The notes beneath the pieces are model-generated. The model was not told where the DNA came from and made no database searches. It worked only from the letters and a program-made list of their open reading frames with translations. This document shows, in pieces, positions 1 through 9,723 of a stretch of 42,996 bases of DNA. The position numbers and the translations under genes were made by a program. Source of the DNA: an uncultured Collinsella sp. Its GTDB lineage: Bacteria; Actinomycetota; Coriobacteriia; Coriobacteriales; Coriobacteriaceae. The stretch's first letter is position 1. Each line of letters starts with the position of its first letter. Where the stretch lies: positions 1-42,996 of the forward strand of contig USQQ01000013.1 of assembly GCA_900556875.1 (NCBI GenBank). Direction: 5' to 3'.

Positions 1-7
1 AAGGGCG

Positions 8-29
8 GAGGCGGGGCATGCCCCGCCTC
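8..29. repeat. GC-rich 22-bp perfect palindrome
   Basis: The two halves, GAGGCGGGGCA and TGCCCCGCCTC, are exact reverse complements with no loop. It could be the stem of a bidirectional terminator of a gene left of the window, but no clear T-run follows (only TCTTA). Positions 30-189 hold no gene I can support, only a weak 7-bp inverted pair (CTGGACC at 91-97, GGTCCAG at 164-170). Confidence 0.5.
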
Positions 30-189
30 TTACACCACATCTCTGCGCGCTACCCGCGATCGGGCTCCAAACAAGGCGATTTTGCTGCTCTGGACCGGAA
101 AATCGATGCTACTAATTTGGTGACAGTACTCATATTTGGCCCTTTTTGACCACTGCCCCTTGGTCCAGGACAAAACGGGCTGCCCGAAT

Positions 190-252
190 CATGGGGCGGG
201 TCCATTTTCGGCTGTCCTCAGCTTGCCAGTTCGAAAATGGACCTGCCGCATG
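190..252. repeat. Imperfect intergenic inverted repeat
   Basis: Arms at 190-210 and 232-252 match at 19 of 21 positions as reverse complements, around a 21-nt loop. The shared core is GGTCCATTTTCG. It lies just upstream of the nad operon operator and is one of many long intergenic hairpins in this window. No coding potential is seen. Confidence 0.6.
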
Positions 253-272
253 ATTGAATCTTTATTTCAACT

Positions 273-324
273 TGACACCTAGGTTTACAGCTGTCTTGTC
301 AGCTGTAAACCTAGGTGTCATACT
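273..324 (+). promoter_or_regulatory. Probable NiaR operator overlapping the nad operon promoter
   Basis: A perfect inverted repeat with 21-bp arms (273-293 and 300-320) and a 6-nt loop sits 40-90 bp before nadA. Each arm contains ACACCTAGGTTTACAGCTG or its complement. A plausible promoter runs through it: -35 TTGTCA at 296-301, a 17-bp spacer, and -10 CATACT at 319-324. A bound repressor would therefore cover the promoter. The last gene of the operon encodes a NiaR-family repressor, so autoregulated, niacin-responsive control is the simplest inference. Confidence 0.75.
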
Positions 325-359
325 AAAGCCCCAAGATTCGCCAAAAGAGAGGGGCCTTG

Positions 360-1385
360 ATGGCACAGAGCGCGAACATGGATGCGTCGGAGCTTGCACG
401 CGACATTGCGGCCGGCCTGGCATCGGCAACGACGGCAACGGAGCGCGCGGCATTGGTGCCCGCAGAGCTCGTCGAGGCCATTCAGCAACTTAAAACCCAG
501 CGCGACGCGGTGATCCTGGCGCACTATTACGTGGCGCCCGAGGTCCAGGCTGTGGCCGATTACGTCGGCGACAGCTTCTACCTGGCTAAGCTCGCCAAGA
601 GCCTGCCGCAGCAGACCATCGTGCTGTGCGGCGTGGAGTTTATGGGCGAGAGCGCCAAGCTGCTCAACCCCACCAAGACCGTGCTGCTGCCCGAGCCGGG
701 CGCGGACTGCCCCATGGCTCATATGGTCAAGCGCGAGACGGTCGACGCGGCGCGCGCCGAGTACGGCGACGACCTGGCCGTGGTCTGCTACGTCAACTCC
801 ACGGTCGAGATCAAGAGCTGGAGCGACGTGTGCGTCACCAGCTCCAACGCCGTCAAGATCGTGTCCGAGCTGCCGCAGCAGCATATCCTGTTCATTCCCG
901 ACCAAAACCTCGGCCGCTTCGTAGCCGAGCAGGTGCCGCAAAAGCACGTCATTCTCAACAACGGCTACTGCCCGCGCCATCACATCATCACCGTCGAGCA
1001 GATCGTCGACGCGACGGAGGCCCACCCCGACGCGCTCGTGCTGGCGCACCCCGAGTGCAAGGCCGACGTCCTGGCCGAGGCCGACTACATCGGCTCCACC
1101 GCCGGCATCATCAAGTATGCCGAGGAGTCCGACGCGAGCGAGTTCATTATCGTGACGGTTCGCGGCGTGCTCTACGAGCTCGAGCGCCGCTGCCAGGGCA
1201 CCGGCAAGAAGTTCTACTTCCCCGCGGTGCAGCCCACCTGCGTCAACATGGACCTCATCACGCTCGAAAAGCTCGTGCGCTGCCTGGAGACGGGCGAGGG
1301 CGAGGTGCAGATCGGCGTCTCGGACGAGGCGGCAGACCAGGCCAAGCTCACGCTCGACCGCATGCTCGAGTACGCAGCACGCTAG
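360..1385 (+). CDS. nadA: Quinolinate synthase NadA
   Basis: NadA condenses iminoaspartate with dihydroxyacetone phosphate to quinolinate, the second step of de novo NAD synthesis, in the cytoplasm. The 341-residue protein has the expected motifs AHYYVAPEVQ, CGVEFMGESA, HPECKADV and PTCVNMD. Three Cys in family positions (about 90, 204 and 294) should hold the [4Fe-4S] cluster. ATG at 360 is preferred over the adjacent in-frame TTG at 357 because the purine-rich GAGAGGGG lies 6-7 bases before it. It is the first gene of nadABC-niaR, behind the palindromic operator. Confidence 0.95.
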   Translation: MAQSANMDASELARDIAAGLASATTATERAALVPAELVEAIQQLKTQRDAVILAHYYVAPEVQAVADYVGDSFYLAKLAKSLPQQTIVLCGVEFMGESAKLLNPTKTVLLPEPGADCPMAHMVKRETVDAARAEYGDDLAVVCYVNSTVEIKSWSDVCVTSSNAVKIVSELPQQHILFIPDQNLGRFVAEQVPQKHVILNNGYCPRHHIITVEQIVDATEAHPDALVLAHPECKADVLAEADYIGSTAGIIKYAEESDASEFIIVTVRGVLYELERRCQGTGKKFYFPAVQPTCVNMDLITLEKLVRCLETGEGEVQIGVSDEAADQAKLTLDRMLEYAAR

Positions 1386-1388
1386 AAC

Positions 1389-1423
1389 AATGTGGCATGA
1401 GGGACGGTTCCTTATGTCACATT
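1389..1423. repeat. Small GGGAC-core hairpin between nadA and nadB
   Basis: AATGTGGCAT (1389-1398) and ATGTCACATT (1414-1423) form an imperfect stem around a loop containing GGGACGGTTCCTT. The loop resembles those of hairpins at 9.6, 12.3, 13.7, 17.1 and 25.7 kb. It ends just before the nadB ribosome-binding site. Confidence 0.5.
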
Positions 1424-1440
1424 CAAGGGAGAGGATTCCT

Positions 1441-2817
1441 GTGGAAACCAAGCAATACCCCGATATGGAGTGCGACGTCGTCATTGCCGGCTGCGGCGTG
1501 GCGGGCCTGTACGCGGCGCTCAACCTGCCGACGAGTACGCGCGTGATCATGCTCTCCAAGGGCGCGGTCGACGAGTGCGATTCGATGCTCGCGCAGGGCG
1601 GCATCTGCGTGCTGCCCGAGGGCTCGGACTACGATGCCTTCTTTGAGGACACCATGCACGCCGGCCATTACGAGAACCGCCGCGAGAGCGTCGACATCAT
1701 GATCCGCTCGAGCCGCTCGGTCATCAACGACCTGCTAGCGATGGGCGTGGATTTTGAGCGCAAGGCCGATGGCGGCCTCGACTTTACCCGCGAGGGCGCG
1801 CACAGCCGTCCGCGCATTGCCTTCCATGCCGACATTACGGGCAAGGAGATTACGACCAAGCTGCTTCAGGCCGTCCGCAAGCTGGACAACGTGCAGATTC
1901 TCGAACACGTTGCCATGACCGACATCCTGACGGCCGAGCGCGATGGGGCCACGGTGTGCACTGGTGTCGTCGCTGTTGCCGTGGACGAGGACGATTCAGC
2001 TCGCCCCGCCGACGAGCTGGCAAATGCCGCTGAGGGCGTGCATGTCGGTAAGCCGTTTAAGATCCATGCCCGCCATACGCTGTGGGCGACGGGCGGCATC
2101 GGTGGCGTATACGACCATTCGACCAACTACCCGCAGCTCACGGGCGACGCCTGCTACATCGCGCAGGAGCACGGCATTAAGATGGAGCACCTGGACTACG
2201 TGCAGATCCATCCCACGGGCCTGTTCTCGCCGCAGCCAGGCCGTACGTTCCTGATCAGCGAGAGCTGCCGCGGTGAGGGCGCGATTCTGCTCAATGCCGC
2301 CGGCGAGCGTTTTACCGACGAGTTGCAGCCGCGCGACGTTGTCGCTGCCGCCATCCGCGAGCAGATGAAGCAGGACGGCACCGAGCACGAGTGGCTGAGC
2401 TTTGCCCCCGTCGAGCGCGACGTGGTGACTGGGCACTTTGCCAACATTCGCGCGCGCTGCCTTGAGGACGGCCGCGACATCTTGGATGAGCCCATCCCCG
2501 TTACGCCCACGCAGCACTACTTTATGGGCGGCGTATGGGTCGATAAGGACGGCCGCACTTCGATGCCCGAGCTCTACGCCGCGGGCGAGACGGCTTGCAA
2601 CGGCGTTCACGGCAAGAATCGCCTTGCATCAAATAGTCTGCTCGAGGCGCTGGTCTGGGGTCGTCGCGCCGCGTGGTACATGCGCACCGGCGAGTCGCTG
2701 GCCGTGGAGCAGGCGGGCGAGCCCGCGCTCGATGGACGCCATCGCGCCCTGAGTTCCGATACCCTTGCAATCGATGATTTGGCCCGTGCCGCCGGCACGC
2801 AGGCCGCAGAGGAGTAG
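1441..2817 (+). CDS. nadB: L-aspartate oxidase NadB (short form)
   Basis: This FAD enzyme oxidises L-aspartate to iminoaspartate, the substrate of NadA. The N terminus has the Rossmann motif VVIAGCGVAGLYAA. Other family signatures are SESCRGEGA and the C-terminal block GRTSMPELYAAGE...GVHGKNRLASNSLLEALVWG. A GTG start at 1441 is chosen because AGGGAGAGG lies 6 bases upstream; the frame stays open to 1390. The 458-residue protein stops soon after the capping and FAD domains, well short of the ~540-residue enterobacterial enzyme, so the C-terminal helical domain is largely missing. It is 3 bases from nadC. Confidence 0.92.
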   Translation: METKQYPDMECDVVIAGCGVAGLYAALNLPTSTRVIMLSKGAVDECDSMLAQGGICVLPEGSDYDAFFEDTMHAGHYENRRESVDIMIRSSRSVINDLLAMGVDFERKADGGLDFTREGAHSRPRIAFHADITGKEITTKLLQAVRKLDNVQILEHVAMTDILTAERDGATVCTGVVAVAVDEDDSARPADELANAAEGVHVGKPFKIHARHTLWATGGIGGVYDHSTNYPQLTGDACYIAQEHGIKMEHLDYVQIHPTGLFSPQPGRTFLISESCRGEGAILLNAAGERFTDELQPRDVVAAAIREQMKQDGTEHEWLSFAPVERDVVTGHFANIRARCLEDGRDILDEPIPVTPTQHYFMGGVWVDKDGRTSMPELYAAGETACNGVHGKNRLASNSLLEALVWGRRAAWYMRTGESLAVEQAGEPALDGRHRALSSDTLAIDDLARAAGTQAAEE

Positions 2818-2820
2818 ACC

Positions 2821-3681
2821 ATGAATCCCATTACCATGAAGCTCGTCGTCGATGATCTGATTTTGCAGGCTCTGCGCGAGGACATTACGTTTGAGGACGT
2901 GAGCACGGCGAGCGTGTGCCCCACGGCGCGTCCCGCCACGGTGGAGCTTATCGCCAAGGCCGACGGCATCATCGCCGGCTTGGATGTGTTTGCCCGTACC
3001 TTTGAGCTGCTGGATTCGCAGAGCTCGGTGCTGCTCGACGTTGCCGATGGCGACGAGGTGCACGCCGGCGACCATGTGGGTCAGGTGCGCGGCGATGCGC
3101 GCGTGCTGCTTTCGGGTGAGCGCGTGGCGCTCAACTACCTGCAGCGCATGAGCGGCATCGCTACCTACACGCACAGCATGGCCGCGGCGCTCGAGGGAAC
3201 CAAGACCGTGCTCGTCGACACGCGCAAGACCACGCCGGGCATGCGCGTGTTTGAGAAGGCGGCGGTTGAGATTGGCGGCGGCAGCAACCACCGCTACAAC
3301 CTGTCGACGGCCGTCATGCTCAAGGACAACCATATCGATGCCGCCGGTGGCGTGACGCGCGCGATCGAGATGGCGCGCGCCCATGCGTCGTTTACCACGA
3401 CAGTTGAGATTGAGTGCGAGAACCTGGACATGGTGCGCGAAGCCGTGGAGGCCGGTGCCGACATTATCATGCTCGACAACATGACCCATGACGACATGGC
3501 CGCCGCCATCGAGCTTATCGCCGGTCGCGCCAAGACCGAGTGCTCGGGCAACGTGGACGCCAGCAACATTCGCGCCCTGGCCGATCTGGGTGTCGACTAT
3601 ATTAGCTCGGGCGCCCTGACGCACTCTGCGCCGATCCTCGACCTCTCGCTTAAGCACCTGCGTCTGCTGGACGGTAAATAA
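2821..3681 (+). CDS. nadC: Nicotinate-nucleotide pyrophosphorylase (quinolinate phosphoribosyltransferase) NadC
   Basis: NadC converts quinolinate and PRPP to nicotinate mononucleotide with release of CO2, the last step of the de novo branch. The 286 residues are full length. Visible motifs are the N-terminal ALREDITFEDVST, the central ERVALNYLQRMSGIAT, the substrate-binding DTRKTTPGMR and GGGSNHRYNL, LKDNHI, and the barrel segment EIECENLD...IIMLDNM. It follows nadB by 3 bases, and its TAA overlaps the ATG of niaR by one base, indicating tight translational coupling. Confidence 0.96.
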   Translation: MNPITMKLVVDDLILQALREDITFEDVSTASVCPTARPATVELIAKADGIIAGLDVFARTFELLDSQSSVLLDVADGDEVHAGDHVGQVRGDARVLLSGERVALNYLQRMSGIATYTHSMAAALEGTKTVLVDTRKTTPGMRVFEKAAVEIGGGSNHRYNLSTAVMLKDNHIDAAGGVTRAIEMARAHASFTTTVEIECENLDMVREAVEAGADIIMLDNMTHDDMAAAIELIAGRAKTECSGNVDASNIRALADLGVDYISSGALTHSAPILDLSLKHLRLLDGK

Positions 3682-4226
3682 TGAACGCCCGCGAGCGTCG
3701 CCGTGCCATCATGGGCGTGCTCGAAGGAGCCAAGGAGCCCGTTTCGGGCAGCGCACTTGCCCGCGAGGTTGGCGTGAGCCGTCAGGTCGTGGTTCAGGAT
3801 ATTGCCCTGTTGCGTGCCGATGGGCACGATATCGTGGCGACCAACCGCGGCTACGTGCTGCAGGAGGCCCCCAGCAGCCCCGCCGTGCCCACGCGCTTGG
3901 TCAAGGTTCGCCACAGCGTGGAGCAGGCAGGCGATGAGCTCACGAGTATCGTCGACGCCGGTGGCGCCGTGCTCAACGTGATCGTCAATCACCGCGTGTA
4001 CGGCAAGATCACGGCCGACCTGGACATCCGCAACCGCCGCGATGTCGAGCGCTACCTAGAGGGCATCGCCAGCGGCAAGAGCTTCCCGCTGCTGACGGTG
4101 ACGAGCGGCTACCACTTCCATCGCATCGCGGCGGAAGACGAGCAGACCCTCGACGAGATCGAGGCCATGCTCAAGGAGAAAGGCTACCTTGCCGATTTAA
4201 TGCCCTACGAGGATGATTTGTCCTAA
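3681..4226 (+). CDS. niaR: NiaR-family transcriptional repressor (HTH + 3H domain)
   Basis: The 181-residue protein has an N-terminal winged helix of biotin-repressor type (SGSALAREVGVSRQVVVQDIALLR, about residues 20-45) and a C-terminal 3H domain. The three histidine segments that name the domain are visible as KVRHSVEQ, VNHRVYGK and GYHFHR. Family members (YrxA/NiaR) sense niacin and repress NAD biosynthesis or niacin uptake genes. Its place as last gene of nadABC and the long palindrome at the operon promoter support autoregulation. Ligand and operator identity are inferred from the family. Confidence 0.9.
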   Translation: MNARERRRAIMGVLEGAKEPVSGSALAREVGVSRQVVVQDIALLRADGHDIVATNRGYVLQEAPSSPAVPTRLVKVRHSVEQAGDELTSIVDAGGAVLNVIVNHRVYGKITADLDIRNRRDVERYLEGIASGKSFPLLTVTSGYHFHRIAAEDEQTLDEIEAMLKEKGYLADLMPYEDDLS

Positions 4227-4244
4227 CCCGATACTGTCTTTATA

Positions 4245-4341
4245 AGTTGCGGTGAAATAGTTCCTACAATCGGCACCTAAGCAATGAGCCAGGAACTATT
4301 CCACCGCAACTGCCAAGGTAGCCCCGTCCCCAATTAGCTGC
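4245..4341. repeat. Long intergenic hairpin plus GGGGAC segment
   Basis: Arms at 4245-4265 and 4291-4311 are reverse complements with one mismatch in 21 (core AGTTGCGGTG...TAGTTCCT) and a 25-nt loop. On the minus strand the stem is preceded by TTGGGGACGGGGCTACC (complement of about 4318-4336), related to the GGGGAC cores of other modules in the window. The short piece TTCCACCGCAACT (4299-4311) recurs near 29.6 kb. It lies between the convergent niaR and ferredoxin genes. Confidence 0.65.
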
Positions 4342-4351
4342 CTGTACAAAC

Positions 4352-4391
4352 AAAAGGAGGCCTCCGCGGCGATGCGGAAGCCTCCTTTTTT
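4352..4391 (-). terminator. Bidirectional terminator of the ferredoxin gene
   Basis: The stem AAAAGGAGGC.TCCGC pairs with GCGGA.GCCTCCTTTT, with A/T runs on both sides, so it could stop transcripts from either direction. It is 40 bases beyond the stop codon of the minus-strand ferredoxin gene. Confidence 0.8.
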
Positions 4392-4430
4392 GTGCACGGT
4401 GTACTTTTGAGTGTGCAAGTGGGGGAGTTG

Positions 4431-4616
4431 TTACTCCTCGACGATCTCGGTGATCGCGCCAGCGGGGCAAGCGTCCTGGCAAGCGCCACAGGCGACGCAG
4501 GAGTCCTCGTCGGCGACGGTAGCGACGTCCTGGAGCTCCAGAACGCCAGCGGGGCAGGAGTCGACGCAAACGCCACAAGCGATGCACTCGTCGGCATCAA
4601 TTACGGGATGAGCCAT
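4431..4616 (-). CDS. 2[4Fe-4S] ferredoxin
   Basis: A 61-residue cytoplasmic electron carrier with two canonical cluster motifs, CIACGVCVDSCP and CVACGACQDACP. Each motif gives three cysteines to one cluster and the fourth to the other, as in clostridial-type ferredoxins. The start is the ATG at 4616 (MAHPVIDADE), because AGAGAGGAA lies just upstream and homologous ferredoxins begin this way; the open frame continues to 4682 but that extension is unlikely to be translated. It is monocistronic, with a strong terminator behind it. The redox partner is not evident from context. Confidence 0.93.
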   Translation of the reverse strand: MAHPVIDADECIACGVCVDSCPAGVLELQDVATVADEDSCVACGACQDACPAGAITEIVEE

Positions 4617-5138
4617 GGTAGTTTCCTCTCTGTTGACCGACGCTACAGGCGATGCGCGTCGGTTTGATTCGGGCAAAAACATACCACGGGAGCGACCGTT
4701 TGCAATACCCTCTGGCCGGCATCTTCATACCGTTCGCCGAGTATGCCAAGGATTACTAAAAAACGCGCAGGTGGGGCCGTTGAGCTGCGCAAATGTTAGC
4801 TATAGGTGACTTGTAATATTGACCTATTGAGCGCGCCTGCGGAAAGGGCATCCCGTTATTTGGCCGAAAACCGGGTCGCAGTTTCCGGTTGGGCCCGCTA
4901 GCGGAAACTGCGACCCGGTATCAGCTCTCAAAACGGGATACGGTTTCCGGTTGAGCCTTCAGACGGAAACTGCGACCCGGAATCCACGCTCAAACCGGGA
5001 TGCGCTTGCCGCAAGACGGCCCCCAGGCACCCCCGGACGCAAACCTCAGCCATCTCTACATAGATCTCAATAGATTTGCCGAGAACTCATTCAGCGCATC
5101 TACCTGCGCATTTAAGAACCTAAACTCTCAACAATAAG
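4617..5138. other. Gene-free intergenic region, ferredoxin to dnaK
   Basis: About 520 bases between divergent genes. I find no supportable coding region. The middle part (4839-5018) is filled by a hairpin repeat array listed separately. The rest should hold the ferredoxin promoter; no convincing -35/-10 pair was resolved. Confidence 0.6.
4839..5018. repeat. Hairpin repeat array, family CGGAAACTGCGACCCGG
   Basis: One perfect hairpin (4871-4887 with 4902-4918, 17-bp arms, CCGGGTCGCAGTTTCCG) is followed by a second, imperfect one (4934-4950 with 4964-4980). Degenerate half units flank them (CGGAAAGGGCATCCCG near 4840 and CCGGGATGCGCTTGCCG near 4995). The right arms of both full units are identical. 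Related units occur at 29393-29599. The units are not CRISPR-like: each is its own palindrome and the separators are short and related. Confidence 0.75.
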
Positions 5139-5195
5139 AAATCTTATATGAATTGACTTAGATTTTGTATATTCCGGCCCATAAGGGGATACACT
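5139..5195 (+). promoter_or_regulatory. dnaK upstream motif shared with clpB
   Basis: AAATCTTATAT (5139-5149) and GACTTAGATTT (5155-5165) recur at the same spacing upstream of clpB (14037-14063). The outer hexamers form an inverted repeat, AAATCT-N15-AGATTT, followed in both places by GTATA. A possible -10, TACACT, is at 5190-5195. A binding site for a heat-shock regulator, perhaps the HspR encoded downstream, is inferred. No match to HAIR (CTTGAGT-N7-ACTCAAG) or CIRCE was seen. Confidence 0.6.
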
Positions 5196-5274
5196 ACATC
5201 CTGAAAGACAAGCCGAAGCGCCGCGCGACAGATCGTCGAGGCGGCGCGAACGCAAAAGAGAGAGGGAATTTCTA

Positions 5275-7167
<1,893 letters not shown>

Positions 7168-7169
7168 TC

Positions 7170-8012
7170 ATGTCCGCCCGTAAAGCTCGCACGGAGGCGG
7201 CCGCCGCTGGCGCCGCCCCCGTTGACTCTGAGGAGAAGGACGTGAAGATTCCCGTAGAGGCCGTCGACGATACCGAGGCCAACGAGGCCGAGGCCGCCGA
7301 GGCTGCCGAGAACCAGGTAGAGGATTCCAACAAGGAGGCGACGATGACCGAGGACGAGATGGTGGAAGCCGCTATCCGCGCCGGTGAGGAAGCCGCCGAC
7401 AACGACTTTAAGCTCAAGTTCGAGCAGGCCCAAAAGGAGCTTGCCGACGTACGCAGCGAGCTCGATGCTGCGGCAGAGGCTCAGAAGGCCGCCGAGGACA
7501 AGGCAAAGGACGCCACCGAGCGTACCGCCCGTCTGCAGGCCGACTGGGAGAACTTCCGTCGCCGCACCGCCAGCGAGCGTATCGCCGAGCGCGAGCGCGC
7601 GACCGAGAAGCTTGTCACCGCGCTGTTGCCGGTGGTTGACGATATCGAGCGTGCAATCGACCATGCCCGTAGCCAGGAGCTTTCCGACGACTTTAAGCAG
7701 TTCGTCGATGGCGTTGATGCGGTGCATGCCAAGCTGCTCGATGTGTTTGCGCACGAGGGCGTTGAGCCCATCGACCCCAAGGGCGAGGCGTTCGATCCGC
7801 TCGAGCACCAGGCCGTGGGGCGTGTCGAGGACGCATCGCAGTACGACGAGACCGTCAACGACGTGTACCAGAAGGGCTACCGCATGGCGGATCGCATCCT
7901 GCGCTCCGCGATGGTGACGGTGACCTACGGTGGCGAGAAACGCCCCGCACCGGAGCCCGAAGCGGCGCCCGAGGATGCTACGGCCGATACGGCCGAGAGC
8001 ACCGAGGAGTAA
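7170..8012 (+). CDS. grpE: Nucleotide exchange factor GrpE
   Basis: GrpE releases ADP from DnaK. The 280-residue protein has a long Ala/Glu-rich N-terminal extension (about 1-75), a coiled-coil dimerisation region (about 80-135, with LQADWENFRRRTASER) and the C-terminal beta-wing domain (about 200-255, with EGVEPIDPKGEAFDPLEHQAV). The acidic tail is longer than usual. It starts 2 bases after dnaK, so the two are co-transcribed. A hairpin follows, which may lower expression of dnaJ and hspR relative to dnaK and grpE. Confidence 0.95.
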   Translation: MSARKARTEAAAAGAAPVDSEEKDVKIPVEAVDDTEANEAEAAEAAENQVEDSNKEATMTEDEMVEAAIRAGEEAADNDFKLKFEQAQKELADVRSELDAAAEAQKAAEDKAKDATERTARLQADWENFRRRTASERIAERERATEKLVTALLPVVDDIERAIDHARSQELSDDFKQFVDGVDAVHAKLLDVFAHEGVEPIDPKGEAFDPLEHQAVGRVEDASQYDETVNDVYQKGYRMADRILRSAMVTVTYGGEKRPAPEPEAAPEDATADTAESTEE

Positions 8013-8016
8013 TTGA

Positions 8017-8048
8017 GAAGGGCCCCGGGGCAACACCCGGGGCCCTTT
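8017..8048 (+). terminator. Hairpin after grpE
   Basis: AAGGGCCCCGGG (8018-8029) pairs with CCCGGGGCCCTT (8036-8047) around a 6-nt loop, then TTTCT. It looks like a rho-independent terminator or attenuator inside the chaperone cluster, between grpE and dnaJ. Confidence 0.75.
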
Positions 8049-8119
8049 CTGGCCTAGTGCCATATGACAGTATGAGCCGCCGCCCGTTGAGCGGTGGATG
8101 AAACAGGAGAGGAGCTACG

Positions 8120-9085
8120 ATGGCTGCAGGCAAAACCTTCTATGACATCCTGGGCGTATCCAAGAGCGCCTCCGACAAAGAGATCAAGAGCGCGTTTCGC
8201 AAGCTCGCGCAAAAATACCACCCCGATGCCGGCGGCGACGAGGCCAAGTTCAAGGAGATTAGCGAGGCTTACGAGACGCTTTCGGACGAGAAGAAGCGCA
8301 AAGAGTACGACCAGATGCTCATGTTCGGCGGCATGCCGGGCGCGGGCGGCGCGTATGGCGGCGGCTACGGTGCCGGCGCCGGTGCGAGCGGCTGGGGCGA
8401 TATCTTCGACAGCATCTTTAGCGGCAACGGCGCCTGGGGCAGCGATTGGGGCTCGGGCTTTGCCGGGGCTGCGGGTGCTGCCGGTGCCGGCGCGGGCCGC
8501 AGCCGTGCTCGCAAGGGCGGCGACCTGTCGCTGACTGTCGACGTGACGGCCGAGGACGCGTTCCGCGGCGTGACGCACAAGGTCACCTACCGCATTCCCT
8601 CGACAGGCGAGCAACAGACCATTACGGTCTCGGTGCCTGCAGGCGCGGTCGACGGCGGCAAGCTGCGTTACAAACGTCGCGGCGAGTATGGCGTTGCCGG
8701 CGGCGAGCGCGGCGACCTGGTCGTGACCACGCACGTGGAGGAGCATCCGCTGTTTAAGCGTAAAGGTGCCGACGTGACCATGGAGGTACCGGTCTCGGTC
8801 TATGAGGCGGCGCTCGGCTGCACGGTGGACGTGCCGACGCCCGGCGGTGCGACGGTTCGTCTGAAAGTGCCCGCGGGTACCCAGACGGGCAAGAAGTTCC
8901 GCTTTAAGGAGATGGGGGCGCCCGACGTTAAGCACCGTGGCCGCACAGGCGCGCTGCTTGTCGAGATTAAGGTGCAGGTCCCCACGAACCTGTCCGACGA
9001 CGAGCGCGATGCCATGACCAAGCTGCGGGAGACCGACACGCGCGACTACCGCGAGAAGGTCAACCGTTACAAGGCGACGTACTAG
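8120..9085 (+). CDS. dnaJ: DnaJ-type co-chaperone lacking the zinc-finger region
   Basis: This J-protein stimulates DnaK ATPase and delivers substrates. The 321 residues comprise a J domain (about 5-72, HPD motif at 34-36), a Gly/Ala-rich linker (75-130) and two beta-sandwich substrate-binding domains (about 135-300). No CxxCxGxG repeats are present, so it is a class B (CbpA-like) protein and not the canonical zinc-finger DnaJ. Its place in the dnaK operon next to hspR suggests it is the main DnaK partner of the locus. The start follows CAGGAGAGGAG. A separate canonical DnaJ may exist elsewhere. Confidence 0.93.
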   Translation: MAAGKTFYDILGVSKSASDKEIKSAFRKLAQKYHPDAGGDEAKFKEISEAYETLSDEKKRKEYDQMLMFGGMPGAGGAYGGGYGAGAGASGWGDIFDSIFSGNGAWGSDWGSGFAGAAGAAGAGAGRSRARKGGDLSLTVDVTAEDAFRGVTHKVTYRIPSTGEQQTITVSVPAGAVDGGKLRYKRRGEYGVAGGERGDLVVTTHVEEHPLFKRKGADVTMEVPVSVYEAALGCTVDVPTPGGATVRLKVPAGTQTGKKFRFKEMGAPDVKHRGRTGALLVEIKVQVPTNLSDDERDAMTKLRETDTRDYREKVNRYKATY

Positions 9086-9157
9086 GGCGGTCGTGGCGCA
9101 CGCCCGCGCCCGCGGGCTTATGATGGACGATAACGAGACGGAAAGGGGTCAGGTAGT

Positions 9158-9574
9158 ATGGCCGAGGACAATAGGAACAAACCGCTGTACATGATCAGCG
9201 TGGCGGCCGAGCTGACCGGCATGCATCCGCAGACTCTGCGCGTCTACGAGTCCAAGGGCCTGGTGAACCCCCAGCGCTCGGGCGGCAACACGCGTCTGTA
9301 TTCGCGTGCCGATATCGAGCGCCTGGAGCTCATCAACCAGCTGACCGACGAGGGCATCAACCTTGCCGGTGTGGTGCGCATCCTCGATATGAAGGAGCGT
9401 GCCGAGGAGCGTGAGCACGAGAACGAAAAGCTTCGCGCTCGCGTGCGCCAGCTCGAGGACGAGCTGCACGAGTACAAGATGCAGAAGAAGATCACCGCCC
9501 TGGCCCCGCGCGACGGCTCGGTTAACCCCGAGCAAGTCATGCGCAAGCTGCTAGGTACGGGTAGCGACCTATAG
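9158..9574 (+). CDS. hspR: HspR, MerR-family heat-shock repressor
   Basis: A 138-residue MerR-type regulator. The N-terminal winged helix (about 10-75) contains LYMISVAAELTGMHPQTLR and YESKGLVNPQRSGGNTRLYS, followed by a coiled-coil dimerisation helix (about 85-115). HspR represses the dnaK operon and clpB in actinobacteria and uses DnaK as co-repressor. Its position as last gene of the cluster is typical. No HAIR operator was found at dnaK or clpB; the shared motif at 5139 and 14037 is the best local candidate. A TATGAT box at 9119-9124 may give it a minor promoter of its own. Confidence 0.92.
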   Translation: MAEDNRNKPLYMISVAAELTGMHPQTLRVYESKGLVNPQRSGGNTRLYSRADIERLELINQLTDEGINLAGVVRILDMKERAEEREHENEKLRARVRQLEDELHEYKMQKKITALAPRDGSVNPEQVMRKLLGTGSDL

Positions 9575-9589
9575 CTCCGCCGACGCTGC

Positions 9590-9723
9590 CGGGCACTCAT
9601 TGGGGACAGACTTAAATGAGTGCCCGCAGAATGAGAGTGGATAATCTCCCGTTTTTGGCCTGTTTGCAGGCTCAAAGTGGGAGATTATCCACTCTCGTCA
9701 TTTCGGCGTCTAAGTCTGCCCCC
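9590..9723. repeat. Bracketed palindromic module
   Basis: Three nested parts. First, the hairpin CGGGCACTCATT (9590-9601) / AATGAGTGCCCG (9615-9626), whose loop is GGGGACAGACTT. Second, a perfect 18-bp-arm hairpin (9633-9650 with 9679-9696, core GAGAGTGGATAATCTCCC). Third, an inverted partner of the loop, TAAGTCTGCCCCC (9711-9723). So GGGGACAGACTTA and its inverted copy enclose an inner hairpin, the same plan as the modules at 12.3 and 25.7 kb. The remaining gap up to the hydratase start at 9861 holds no gene. Confidence 0.7.

Noticed and set aside
4683..5274. HAIR or CIRCE operator upstream of dnaK
   Set aside because: I looked for CTTGAGT-N7-ACTCAAG and for TTAGCACTC-N9-GAGTGCTAA and saw neither. 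The motif shared with clpB is reported instead.
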